From Actinoalloteichus fjordicus (GTDB lineage: Bacteria > Actinomycetota > Actinomycetes > Mycobacteriales > Pseudonocardiaceae): a stretch of DNA of 64,000 nucleotides. The DNA lies in the NCBI RefSeq assembly GCF_001941625.1, contig NZ_CP016076.1:6866001-6930000 (forward strand). Direction: 5' to 3'. Below, in pieces: positions 55,736 to 64,000 of this stretch. The notes below the pieces were generated by a model. The model searched no databases. It had not been told where the DNA came from and worked only from the letters and a program-made list of their open reading frames with translations. Each line of letters opens with the position of its first letter. Positions within the stretch are counted from its first letter, which is position 1. The translations under genes were made by a program, and so were the position numbers.

Positions 55736-55968
55736 GGTAGACCTCCCTGCGGTCTCCGTGCGAGATCTGATCGTGGCGACAAGCCCGCCGTCACCCGCGT
55801 CGTGTGTCCAGAGCCGACACGACGCGGGTTCCTCCCCAGACGCGAGTCCGACGACTCGCGGAGTTTCGATGTTCTTCGCCGATCCGCAGCAGGCGGGTGC
55901 CGCCGTCGGACCGGCGGGCGACCGGGCCTATAGGCCGCGACGACCTAGAGCGCGGGCCGCCCGGGGGT

Positions 55969-57369
55969 TCAGTAGGTCGCCGAACCGCGCCAGCCGCCCG
56001 GGTCGACGTCACCGGGGATCGGGGCCGTCGGGTCGTAGGGCGTCCTGGCGAAGATGAACGTGTTCAGGTCCAGGTGGCTCACCGTGCCGTCGGATCGACG
56101 GACCACCCGCAGGTGTTCGCCCGCGTAGTAGCCGTCCAGGCCGATCCAGCCGTCGTCGACGGCCCGGAACCGCGAGGTGCGTCCCCGGCCGCCCATCGGG
56201 GTCAGGTTCAGCATTCCGTCGGGGAGCAGCCGGAGCACGTACGCCGCAGTGCCCCAGTACCACTCGCCGGTCAGTGCCAGCAGTTCCGGATCGGGCTGCG
56301 TCGCCTGCGGCCGCCATTCGGCAGGCACCCTCGGCTCCTGCTCGACGAGGATGTCGAGCAGGCCGATCGCCAGGGCGCCGCCGATGCCGGAGGTGGCGTT
56401 GGCCAGGAACACGACGCCGCTCTTCTCGGTGCGATCCGCCCACACCGTGGACAGGAAGCCTGGCATCGATCCGCCGTGTCCGACGAGCCGCCTGCCCTGG
56501 TGCCGCAGCAGTTGGAGTCCGAGTCCCTGGCCGGAGCGCCAGCCGTCCCCGTCCTCGACCACCACGGGGTCGGACATCTCGGCGAGGGTGTCCGGGTGCA
56601 GGACCTCGGCCGTGTCGCCGCCGAGGAACGTCGACCAGCGGAGCATGTCCGTCACCGTCGACCAGAGCTGGCCCGCCGGTCCCATCGCGCCGCCGTCGTG
56701 CGCGGGCTCCGGCAGCAGCACGTCCGCCCACGGGTGCACGGCCCAGCCCTGTGCATGGGGGGCGACGGGCATCGCCGTGGTGCGGGTCAGCTCCAACGGC
56801 ACGAGGATCTCGCGGTCCAGTGCGGCGAGCCAGTCCTCGCCCCGGATACGCGCCACGATCTCGCCCAGCGCCGCGAAGCCGAGATTCGAGTAGTGGTGCC
56901 TGCGGCCTGCTCGATGCGGGGTGGTCTCGGCGCTGAATCGGTCGGCGAGCTCCGACCAGGAGGTGCCCTGGGTCCGCTCCCACCACGGGCCGGGCGGCTC
57001 GGCGGTCAGACCGCCCGCGTGCGCCAGCAGGGCCGCGACGGTGCGATCGCCGAACGTGGTGCCGGGCAGGTGCTTCTCGACCGGGTCCGACAGTTGCAGA
57101 AGGCCCTCGTCACGCAGTCGCAGCACCAGCACGGCGATGAAGGTCTTGGTGATCGAGCCGATCCGGTACTGGGTGTGCGGCGTGGGCGTCGCGTCGTTCA
57201 CGCGTCCCCGCGAGCCGGTCCAGACGGTCGTCTCGTCCCGGACGAGACCGGCCACCACCGAGGGCACCCGGCCGTCCCGCTGTTCGGTGGCCAGCCGACG
57301 GGTCAACGCCCGTATGGTCGCCGCCGAGGGCACCTGCTCGTGATCCGGACTGTTCACAGGATCGATCAT
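55969..57369 (-). CDS. Serine hydrolase, beta-lactamase/class C family
   Basis: A 466-residue serine hydrolase of the class C beta-lactamase/DD-peptidase/esterase superfamily. Nucleophile motif SITK (S72, K75), YSN (Y160-N162) and the GHGG box LVGHGGSMPGF are intact. A C-terminal lipocalin-like beta region (EWYWGTAAYVLRLLPDG) follows. No signal peptide is visible, favouring a cytoplasmic esterase or peptidase over a penicillin-binding protein. ATG 57369. Confidence 0.9.
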   Translation of the reverse strand: MIDPVNSPDHEQVPSAATIRALTRRLATEQRDGRVPSVVAGLVRDETTVWTGSRGRVNDATPTPHTQYRIGSITKTFIAVLVLRLRDEGLLQLSDPVEKHLPGTTFGDRTVAALLAHAGGLTAEPPGPWWERTQGTSWSELADRFSAETTPHRAGRRHHYSNLGFAALGEIVARIRGEDWLAALDREILVPLELTRTTAMPVAPHAQGWAVHPWADVLLPEPAHDGGAMGPAGQLWSTVTDMLRWSTFLGGDTAEVLHPDTLAEMSDPVVVEDGDGWRSGQGLGLQLLRHQGRRLVGHGGSMPGFLSTVWADRTEKSGVVFLANATSGIGGALAIGLLDILVEQEPRVPAEWRPQATQPDPELLALTGEWYWGTAAYVLRLLPDGMLNLTPMGGRGRTSRFRAVDDGWIGLDGYYAGEHLRVVRRSDGTVSHLDLNTFIFARTPYDPTAPIPGDVDPGGWRGSATY

Positions 57370-57866
57370 GTTCGGCGCTCACTCTCAGTGTCAAGCCACC
57401 AACCAGGATGGCGGTGGCCGAAGTGGCAGGCCGCCGCAGACGACGGGTCGTCAGTCGGTCGGTGGTCGAGGGGACTCCCCATTCCTGGTCATCGCTCACG
57501 CCAGAACGATCGCTACCGGACGACGGCTGCGGGCTCTATGAACAGTGATTTCGTCGGCGATGACCGAGACCGCAGCGAAGTGGAAGATCAACGGACTGCG
57601 GCGAAAGACCGGTCAGGAGGGCACCGTCGAGGTCGAGTTCGCTCGGCCGGATCACGACGTCCGTCGGCGGCGCAGACGACGGTCCGCCGGAGGATTTCGC
57701 TAGCGCTCGGTGAGCATCGGCAGGCCGGGGACCGACCGTCGATGACGAAGCGGCGCAGTTGCGTCGGCAGGCAACGCCGCAGCAGGCACCGCATCACGAT
57801 CGGTCGAGAACCCCCTCCGGGCCGCGCAGGCGACCCGGAGTCCGCCGATCCCCTCGACCAGCGCGG
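57370..57866. other. Intergenic stretch without recognised gene
   Basis: 497 bases between the serine hydrolase promoter and the end of the response regulator. No coding sequence, repeat or RNA was convincing. Confidence 0.45.
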
Positions 57867-58523
57867 TCAGTCGTCCGCCATCATCCCGGAGCGCCAGGCC
57901 CAGGCGGCGATCTCCACCCGGTTACGGGCGCCGAGCTTCTGCTGGACGGCCGCCAGATGGGTCTTCACCGTGGACAACGACATGAACAGCTCGCCGCCGA
58001 TCTCGGTGTTCGTACAGCCCCGTGCCACCTCGCGCACCACGTCGATCTCGCGTTCCGTCAGCGCGTCGACGGGCTGACGGACGGTCGACTTGGCCGGGGC
58101 GCTGAAATGCTTCAGCAGCCGCACGGTGATCTGCGGAGACACCAGCGCGTCGCCACGCACCGCAGCCTTGATCGCCTCCACCAGCAGCGCGGGGCCCGCG
58201 TCCTTCAACAGGAAGCCGCTCGCCCCGCCCGCCAGCGCCGCCGCGACATACTCGTCGAGGTCGAAGGTCGTCACGATCACGACCTTGAGCGGATCGGCGA
58301 CGTCGGGACCGGCCAGTCTGCGCGCCACCTCGAGGCCGTCCAGCTCCGGCATCCTGATGTCCAGCAGACAGACGTCGGGCCGCAACTCCTGGGCACGACG
58401 CAGTGCCTCGACGCCGTTGGGAACGTCCGCGACCACCTCGATGTCGGGCTGGGCCTCGAGGATCATCCGGAACCCGGCGCGGACCATCTCCTGGTCGTCG
58501 GCGATCAGCACTCTGATCGTCAT
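57867..58523 (-). CDS. NarL/LuxR-type response regulator
   Basis: A 218-residue response regulator: receiver domain with acidic pocket IADDQEMVRAGF, phospho-acceptor in CLLDIRMPELDG, and lysine in GFLLKDAG. The LuxR-type HTH is LTEREIDVVREVARGCTNTE then LSTVKTHLAAVQQKLGARNR. It starts 3 bp after the histidine kinase stop. Likely controls the divergent ABC/FtsX exporter. Confidence 0.95.
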   Translation of the reverse strand: MTIRVLIADDQEMVRAGFRMILEAQPDIEVVADVPNGVEALRRAQELRPDVCLLDIRMPELDGLEVARRLAGPDVADPLKVVIVTTFDLDEYVAAALAGGASGFLLKDAGPALLVEAIKAAVRGDALVSPQITVRLLKHFSAPAKSTVRQPVDALTEREIDVVREVARGCTNTEIGGELFMSLSTVKTHLAAVQQKLGARNRVEIAAWAWRSGMMADD

Positions 58524-58526
58524 GTT

Positions 58527-59753
58527 CTACTCCGCTTCAACATCCTGCATGGGCAGCAGGACCTCCACCCGCCATCCGTGGTGTGGTCCCGGCCCCGCGC
58601 TGAACTCGCCGCCGAGCAGATCGACCCGCTCGCGCATCCCGATGAGACCGTAGCCACCCGAGCCGCCGACCGGCTCCTGCACCCCGCCGTCGCCGTCGTC
58701 GGTCACCAGGATCCGCAGACCCGACTCGGTGCGATACACCGCGACCAGCGCCAGGGTGATGTTCCTGGCGTGCTTGCCGGAGTTGGTCAACGCCTCCTGC
58801 ACCAGCCTCAGCACCGAGCGGCCCACCTCGGGCGGCACGTCACCGCCGGGCACGGCGTCCAGCCGGGCGGGAATGCCGCTGCGCCCGGCGCGATCGACGA
58901 GCGCCCGCAGGTCGGAGTCGAGGTCCATCGTCGCCTGCGTGGCGGCGGAGTCGCCGGGTGCGGTGCCCTCCCGCATCGTCCCCACCAGCCTGCGCATGGC
59001 CGTCAGCGCCTCGGTTCCGCTGTGCTCGATCAGCTCCAGCGCCTTGGCGACCGCCTCCGGATTGTTCGCCGCCACGATCCTGGCGGCCTGCGACTGCACC
59101 ACGATGCCGGTCACGTGATGCGCGACCACGTCGTGCAATTCCCTGGCCAACGCCATCCGCTCCGCCTGCTGAGCGGCGAGGACCTTCCGCCCGGTGCGCT
59201 GATCACGCTCCCGGTCGGCACCTCGGAAGTACAGGCCCGTGATCAGGGACGGCACCACCATCAGACCGGCGAAGAGTTGCAGGGCCAGGAATCCCCGCAC
59301 CAGGTCTCCGAGATCGGACGCATGCCTGACCAGCTCCGGCGCCATGCTCATCTCGAGGGAGACGATCAGCGTCACGACGCTCAGCCGGGCCTGCGCCTTC
59401 TCCAGGTAGCGCACCGAGTACGCCAGGACCGCCATCGCGCCGCAGAGCCCCGCGAGGCTGTACTGCAGGGTCGAGTGGCCGCCGACCGCCGTCATGAGGA
59501 CCGCGAAGCCCACCAGCAGCAGCGAGGTGACCATCGCCGCCCGGAAGGGCCGCAACGGCGCCACCACGGCCGTGACCACGAGCACCGCCGAGAGACCCAC
59601 TCCCATCTGCGCCGACGGCCCGAAGCCGAGCGCGCCCAGCTGGAGCAGCAGGAACAGTCCCAGCGCCAAGGCCAGCGGCCACTGTTGCCGGGCCAGTGCC
59701 CGGTATCGCGACGGCATGCCCTCTATCCACCCTGCCAACAGCCCCCGTTTCAT
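58527..59753 (-). CDS. Sensor histidine kinase (LuxR-partner type)
   Basis: A 408-residue kinase with about six membrane helices in residues 20-180, a HisKA_3 box (ARELHDVVAHHVTGIVVQSQ) and a C-terminal HATPase region (LVQEALTNSGKHA, VTDDGDGG, GYGLIGMRERVDLLGG). No large extracellular sensor domain: intramembrane-sensing type. ATG 59753 is 7 nt after TACGGT (59766-59761), so a leaderless start. It forms a two-component operon with the response regulator. Confidence 0.94.
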   Translation of the reverse strand: MKRGLLAGWIEGMPSRYRALARQQWPLALALGLFLLLQLGALGFGPSAQMGVGLSAVLVVTAVVAPLRPFRAAMVTSLLLVGFAVLMTAVGGHSTLQYSLAGLCGAMAVLAYSVRYLEKAQARLSVVTLIVSLEMSMAPELVRHASDLGDLVRGFLALQLFAGLMVVPSLITGLYFRGADRERDQRTGRKVLAAQQAERMALARELHDVVAHHVTGIVVQSQAARIVAANNPEAVAKALELIEHSGTEALTAMRRLVGTMREGTAPGDSAATQATMDLDSDLRALVDRAGRSGIPARLDAVPGGDVPPEVGRSVLRLVQEALTNSGKHARNITLALVAVYRTESGLRILVTDDGDGGVQEPVGGSGGYGLIGMRERVDLLGGEFSAGPGPHHGWRVEVLLPMQDVEAE

Positions 59754-59979
59754 GCCGGTGACCGTACGTCCTGGCCGTCGATGTCGACCTCGGCCGTTCG
59801 GCCTGCGCTCGCCGACCGAACGGCTGAGGCGCGGCAGAGATCGCCGGCCGTTGGACCGAAGCGTCCCGCAGGTGCGCCCGGGCACTGTGATGTCCGGTCC
59901 CGCACCACGGCGATGCGCGCTCGCCGCGTCGATCAGGCGCCGGGACCTCCGTCCGACGCGAACCCGAGGTGAACCGACC

Positions 59980-60717
59980 GTGCCACCGATGACCACCGCA
60001 CCTGAGGCCGCAGATCACGGGACCTCCACGCCAGGAGGCCGCGAGGCGACGCTGCTCGTCGGGAACGGCCTGACGAAGCGCTACGGCGAGCAGCATGCCC
60101 TGGCGGGCGTCGACCTGACCGTGAACCGGGGCGAGGTCGTCGCGATCGTCGGGCCGTCCGGGTCCGGCAAGACCACCCTCCTCCACGTCCTGGCAGGCAT
60201 CCTGCCGCCGGACGGGGGCGAGGTGCTCCTGGCTGATCAGCGGATCGACAAGCTGCCAGAACGCAAGCGCAGCGAACTCCGGCGCAGCGCCTTCGGGTTC
60301 GTGTTCCAGGCCGGGATGCTGGTCCCGGAGCTGACCTGTCTGGAGAACGTGGCGCTGCCGCTGCTGCTGGGCGGCACGAACCGGTCCGCCGCGCTGACGA
60401 CGGCCCGGACCTGGCTGCATCGGCTCGGGCTCGCCGCGCTGGAGCAGCGCAGGCCCGGCGAGGCATCCGGCGGCCAGGCTCAACGGGTCGCCATCGCCAG
60501 GGCGCTCGCGCATGAGCCAAAGGTGATCTTCGCCGATGAGCCGACCGGCGCGTTGGACACGCACACCGGGCAGGAGACGATCACCGCCCTGCTCGACGCC
60601 GCGAGCACGACCGGGGCGGCCGTCGTCATCGTCACCCATGACCCCGCCGTGGCGGATCGGACCGGGCGTCGGGTGGAGATCCGCGACGGCCTCGTCGCCG
60701 GACGGCCCTCGGCATGA
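59980..60717 (+). CDS. ABC transporter ATP-binding protein (MacB/LolD type)
   Basis: A 245-residue ATPase. Walker A GPSGSGKTTLLHVLAG, Q-loop FVFQAGMLVPELTCLEN, signature ASGGQAQRVAIARAL, Walker B VIFADEPTGALD, H-loop VTHDP. It pairs with the FtsX-type permease that follows with ATGA overlap. GTG 59980 is preferred (GAGGTGA about 8 nt upstream); ATG 59989 is an alternative. Divergent from the two-component system, a layout typical of envelope-stress or peptide-antibiotic efflux modules. Confidence 0.94.
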   Translation: MPPMTTAPEAADHGTSTPGGREATLLVGNGLTKRYGEQHALAGVDLTVNRGEVVAIVGPSGSGKTTLLHVLAGILPPDGGEVLLADQRIDKLPERKRSELRRSAFGFVFQAGMLVPELTCLENVALPLLLGGTNRSAALTTARTWLHRLGLAALEQRRPGEASGGQAQRVAIARALAHEPKVIFADEPTGALDTHTGQETITALLDAASTTGAAVVIVTHDPAVADRTGRRVEIRDGLVAGRPSA

Positions 60718-63038
60718 ACCCCGTCGGGCTCGCCCTGCGCATCCTTCGCTTCGACCGGCGGAGTCGGATCTCCGCCGCCCTGACCTCGGCAGGCGTCGCG
60801 GTCGGCACCGCACTCGTCGTCCTGCTGCTGACCCTGCCCGACGCGTCGGCGGCACGCGGCGAGCGCTTTGCCTGGCAGTACGTCGGTTCGCACGGCACCC
60901 CGACCTCGACGGCCGCGCTGGTCGATCAGAGTTCCGACGTCGTCGGAACGCAGCCGATCACCCGGCTCGACGTGGCGGTGCAGGACGACGCGGCGCCGGA
61001 CACCGTCCCGGTCACGGCGGGGATCCCCGGTTTCCCCGCTCCCGGCGAGGTGCTGCTCTCTCCCGCCCTCGCCGATCTGGCGGCACAGCTGCCGCCCGAG
61101 GAACTCGCCGACCGGTTCCCCGGGGTCGTGGTCGGGAAACTCGGTCAGGAGGCCCTCGCCTTTCCGGAACAGCTGGTGGCCGTGGTCGGACACCACGAGG
61201 CTGATCTCAGTGCGGACGCCGATGCGATCTCGGGACTGATCAGCGACCGAGGCGGCCCGGACATCTTCCTGCTCACCCTCGCGATGATCGGCCTGGCCGT
61301 CCTGGCGGTACCGAGCCTGGTGCTGGTCGCCTCGACCGCCCGGCTGACCGCCGCCCGCCGGGAACGCAGGCTCGCCTCGATGCGGCTGGCGGGTGCCGCC
61401 CCGGGGCAGGTGCTGTTCCTGACCGCCGTCGAGTCCGGGATCGCCGCCGTCGCGGGCACCGCACTCGGGCTGTTGCTCGGCATCCCGGTGCCGGGCCTGG
61501 TCGCACGGGTCTCCTGGCAGGGCGGGACCTGGCTGCCCGGCGACTTCACGCCCGCCGCCTCGACGCTGCTGCTCGTCGGACTCGGCATCCCGCTGCTCGT
61601 GGTCCTCGCCGCCGTTCTCGGCCTCCGTCGGGTGGTGGCGAACCCGCTCGGTGCGGTGGCCGCACGACGCCGCCGAGCACCGAGCACGTGGCGACTGGTG
61701 GTCCTGGTCATGGTGGGGGCCTTGTTCGCCGCAGGCCTGCTCGTCGCCCAGAACGGCGGCGGCCCCGGTCTGCTGATCCTCTCGATGGCCGCGATCGTCC
61801 TGTCCGCCTCGACGGTGGGCCCGTGGCTGACCTCGATGATCGGCCTGCTCTTCACCACGCTGTGGCGCCGACCGTCGACGCTGCTCGCGGGGCGACGGCT
61901 GCGAGACGACCCGCAGGCGGCCTATCGGTCGTCCTCGGGTGTGGTGTTGGCCGTGTTCGTCGGGGCGCTGGCGTTGACCGTGCTGCCCAGCCTGGCGAAC
62001 AGCAGTCCGGTCGGACGTTCGTTCCAGTCCGACGTCCTGTACGCCGACGTGCCCACCGCCGACGCCAAGGAGATCGCCGAGCGGCTCCGCATCGGCCTCG
62101 CCGAGCACGAGGTGCCCGGCGAGGTGGTCACCGCAGGCCGGGCGCGGCTCCGCACCGGCGACGGCAACCACGAGTACCCCGCGCTGGTACTGGCGTGCGC
62201 GCCTGCGGCGGAACTGACTCGGCTGCCGATCGGCCGCTGTGCCGAGGAGCCGGGGGTCTGGGTGGGCAGCGAACTGTTCCTGCCCGATACCGGCCTGCGA
62301 CTCCAGAACGTTCGGACCGCCCGAGAACCGGAGCAGGCCGGGCCCGCAACCGAAGACGGGGCCGGGACGAGTCCCGACGACGCAGCGCAGGACGAGTCGG
62401 TGCCGGGGGTGCCGCTGGCCGACGGGGAGCCGGTCACCGTGCATGCCATGGCGGGATCGACTGCGGAGCTGGCCGGGTCGGTGCTGGTCGATCCCGCTCT
62501 CGTCCAGGACTCCGCCGCGATCGCCGAGACCTCCGTGCTGGTCAGTGCGCCCGCCGACCGGACCGAGGTGGTCCGCACCGCGTTCGGCCGGGCTGCGCCC
62601 GGAGTCGAGGTGGACAGCGTCGCCATGACCGAGGTCCAGAGCCGCATCCTGCTCGACGATCTACGCCGGGTGACGATCATCGGTCTGAGTATCGCGGCCC
62701 TGCTCGCCTGCGCGAGCACCGTCGTCACCTCGGCGGGCTCGGTGTTGGACCGCCGCCGGACTCTGGGCGCGCTGACCGCCACCGGGGCCTCGGTGCAGGT
62801 CCTGGCCCGGGCCTTGCGGACCGAGGCCGCGCTGCCTGCATTGGTGGCGTCCCTCGGCGCGGCTCTCGCGGGTTTCGGCGTGGGCGCGGGCTTCGTGCGG
62901 CTGTTCGGCCTGGAACTCGTGATCCATCCCTCGCTGGCGGTTCCGGTGGCGCTCGGTGTCGCCGTCGCCGTGTCGGCCGCCTGGGCGGCGGGCCGGGTGC
63001 TGCGCAATGTGAGTGACGAGCCCTTCGCCGAGGAGTGA
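60714..63038 (+). CDS. FtsX-like ABC permease
   Basis: A 774-residue permease with two FtsX/MacB-type halves: helix 1 near residues 20-42, an extracytoplasmic region, a helix bundle at about 180-410, a second large extracytoplasmic part (about 430-640), and the final helices from 650. RRERRLASMRLAGAAPGQV and RRRTLGALTATGASVQVLAR are the coupling loops of each half. ATG 60714 overlaps the ATPase stop. Probable export or resistance function. Confidence 0.92.
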   Translation: MNPVGLALRILRFDRRSRISAALTSAGVAVGTALVVLLLTLPDASAARGERFAWQYVGSHGTPTSTAALVDQSSDVVGTQPITRLDVAVQDDAAPDTVPVTAGIPGFPAPGEVLLSPALADLAAQLPPEELADRFPGVVVGKLGQEALAFPEQLVAVVGHHEADLSADADAISGLISDRGGPDIFLLTLAMIGLAVLAVPSLVLVASTARLTAARRERRLASMRLAGAAPGQVLFLTAVESGIAAVAGTALGLLLGIPVPGLVARVSWQGGTWLPGDFTPAASTLLLVGLGIPLLVVLAAVLGLRRVVANPLGAVAARRRRAPSTWRLVVLVMVGALFAAGLLVAQNGGGPGLLILSMAAIVLSASTVGPWLTSMIGLLFTTLWRRPSTLLAGRRLRDDPQAAYRSSSGVVLAVFVGALALTVLPSLANSSPVGRSFQSDVLYADVPTADAKEIAERLRIGLAEHEVPGEVVTAGRARLRTGDGNHEYPALVLACAPAAELTRLPIGRCAEEPGVWVGSELFLPDTGLRLQNVRTAREPEQAGPATEDGAGTSPDDAAQDESVPGVPLADGEPVTVHAMAGSTAELAGSVLVDPALVQDSAAIAETSVLVSAPADRTEVVRTAFGRAAPGVEVDSVAMTEVQSRILLDDLRRVTIIGLSIAALLACASTVVTSAGSVLDRRRTLGALTATGASVQVLARALRTEAALPALVASLGAALAGFGVGAGFVRLFGLELVIHPSLAVPVALGVAVAVSAAWAAGRVLRNVSDEPFAEE

Positions 63039-63393
63039 CCGCCGTCCTGGCGGCAGGCGGCCGGTGCTGATCGTTCGACACGACGGCGGGTGTCACCGGC
63101 CGCCAGGACAGGCGACCGCACGATCGGTCGTCCCGTGGGCAGCGTCTCGGCACGATCGCGGATAGCAGGGCGCGAGAGTCGCCTGCGTCGTGGAGCGCAC
63201 GGTGCGCCCGCTTCGCAGGCGCGGCCTGCGAGTCGGACGTCGGCTTCGCCCTACGGCTCGTGCGGAAGCGGGCGACTCCTGATCGCCGGGGAGAGCGCCG
63301 AGCCCGTCGTCTCGTCCCGCGTACTCGCGAGGACGACCGCCCGATCCGCCTGGTCGACGACCATGCCGCAGCCGGATCGCGGCGCGTCTTCTA
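63039..63393. other. Intergenic with inverted repeat
   Basis: 355 bases after the permease. GGCGGCCGGTG (63056-63066) and CACCGGCCGCC (63094-63104) form an 11-bp inverted repeat that may end transcription. No gene supported. Confidence 0.5.
63056..63104 (+). terminator. Possible terminator of ABC/FtsX operon
   Basis: 11-bp perfect arms with a 27-nt loop, 18 nt after the permease stop; the long loop makes this less certain. Confidence 0.45.
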
Positions 63394-63556
63394 GAGCCTG
63401 TCTTTGATCCCCCTGGAGTCGTGAGCGGAGATCAGCGTGGACGAGCCGCCAGGCGGAGGAAAGAGGCATAACGGAGTCATGTCCACTGACGACAACGCCA
63501 CAGATCGCCGCCGCCTGCCCCGCGCAACAGGGAAGTGGGGATTGAAGACAGGCTTT
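63394..63556. mobile_element. 163-bp inverted-repeat element (IS5-like remnant or MITE)
   Basis: AGAGCCTGTCTTTGATCCCC at 63394-63413 and GGGGATTGAAGACAGGCTTT at 63537-63556 are inverted repeats matching at 17 of 20 positions. The GAGCCTGTC end is typical of IS5-group elements of actinomycetes. Only 163 bp lie between the outer ends, too short for a transposase. No clear target-site duplication was seen. Confidence 0.72.
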
Positions 63557-63855
63557 GCGAACGGCACGGTCGCAGGCCGCCGCCGTCCGCTGCGGTGCCC
63601 GCGCGCCGAACGGCGGGGGTCGCCGCCGCTGCGCTTCGTCGTCCACAGTGCACGACCGTGCCGCGCCGCCGGACGCTGCCTGCCGAGGCCCAGCCGAGGC
63701 CCCGCCGGACAGGTCGTCGCTCGGCCCCGGCCGATCGGTCGGGTGCAGACCAGCCGATCGGCCCGTCGATCTCGGCCGTCCGACCGATCCGGACCGGCCC
63801 CCTCGAGAGCGAGACTCGTAGCACGACGATGACCCAACGAACTCGGGAGCCGAAG

Positions 63856-64000
63856 ATGATGAACATCGTGTTGACCTGGACCGCAGGCGTGCTGGCACTG
63901 ACCATGCTGCTGCTGATGGCGCTGAGCACCCTGCTGCCCGACCTCACGGAGCGGCGAGCCGAGGGTCCGCGCGTCGCAGCCAGGAAGGCGGCGGCCGAGG
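63856..64000 (+). CDS. Membrane protein, 5' part only (cut by window end)
   Basis: Forty-eight codons are visible. The protein starts MMNIVLTWTAG with one hydrophobic helix (VLALTMLLLMALSTLL) and then a charged, Ala/Arg/Glu-rich stretch. GGGAG lies about 10 nt upstream of ATG 63856. The rest lies outside the window; no family assigned. Confidence 0.6.
   Translation, partial: MMNIVLTWTAGVLALTMLLLMALSTLLPDLTERRAEGPRVAARKAAAE

Overview
This is a high-GC actinomycete chromosome segment with many GTG starts and numerous 4-nt gene overlaps. A Pseudonocardiaceae-type filamentous actinomycete (Actinoalloteichus-like) is my best inference. The support is an orphan PE/PPE-like plus EspG cluster, several SigE-family sigma factors, an XRE/DUF5753 plus DUF397 cassette, and a mycobacteria-like order of housekeeping genes (purF with its small neighbour, purS-purQ-purL, purB, purD, purA with a divergent Rv0358-like gene, a DUF3151 gene next to fba). 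No rRNA, tRNA or CRISPR array was seen.

Layout. 1-1.6 kb: purF (3' part lies outside the window) and a small SCP-like gene. 1.7-8.5 kb: GH15 trehalase-type hydrolase, GGDEF/EAL protein, DUF574 methyltransferase, secreted GH25 muramidase. 8.9-12.2 kb: tightly coupled purS-purQ-purL. 12.3-15.9 kb: a truncated epimerase remnant and an ESX-associated cluster (PE-like, EspG, proline-rich PPE-like). 16.1-17.6 kb: purB. 17.7-24.6 kb: two SigE-family sigma/membrane-protein pairs flanking a MerR-MFS operon and an SMR-TetR pair. 24.8-34.6 kb: threonine aldolase, HAD hydrolase, aminotransferase, purD, Na+/H+ antiporter, purA and its neighbour.

34.7-45.9 kb is an accessory island lying between genes that are near neighbours in mycobacteria. 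It holds a seven-gene operon of overlapping small unknown genes ending in a MarR-like regulator. Two perfect TACGTA-centred palindromes separate that operon from a divergent XRE/DUF5753 regulator with two DUF397 partners. Next comes the most unusual locus: a polymorphic-toxin-type protein, two tandem paralogous candidate immunity genes and decayed toxin fragments, in visibly lower-GC DNA. A TetR/MFS pair, a further toxin fragment and a secreted HNH nuclease follow.

46-64 kb: DUF3151, fba, DUF998 and YciI-like genes; a tiny secreted protein with a textbook terminator; a third SigE-family sigma factor; a ROK kinase-nagA amino-sugar operon behind a DasR-like site; a GlcD-type oxidase; a serine hydrolase; a two-component system divergent from an ABC/FtsX exporter; a 163-bp inverted-repeat element; and the start of a gene cut by the window edge.

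At least eight genes have a TANNNT-like -10 hexamer 6-7 nt before the start codon, which suggests that leaderless transcripts are common. All functional statements rest on reading motifs and recalled family knowledge; no database search was run.
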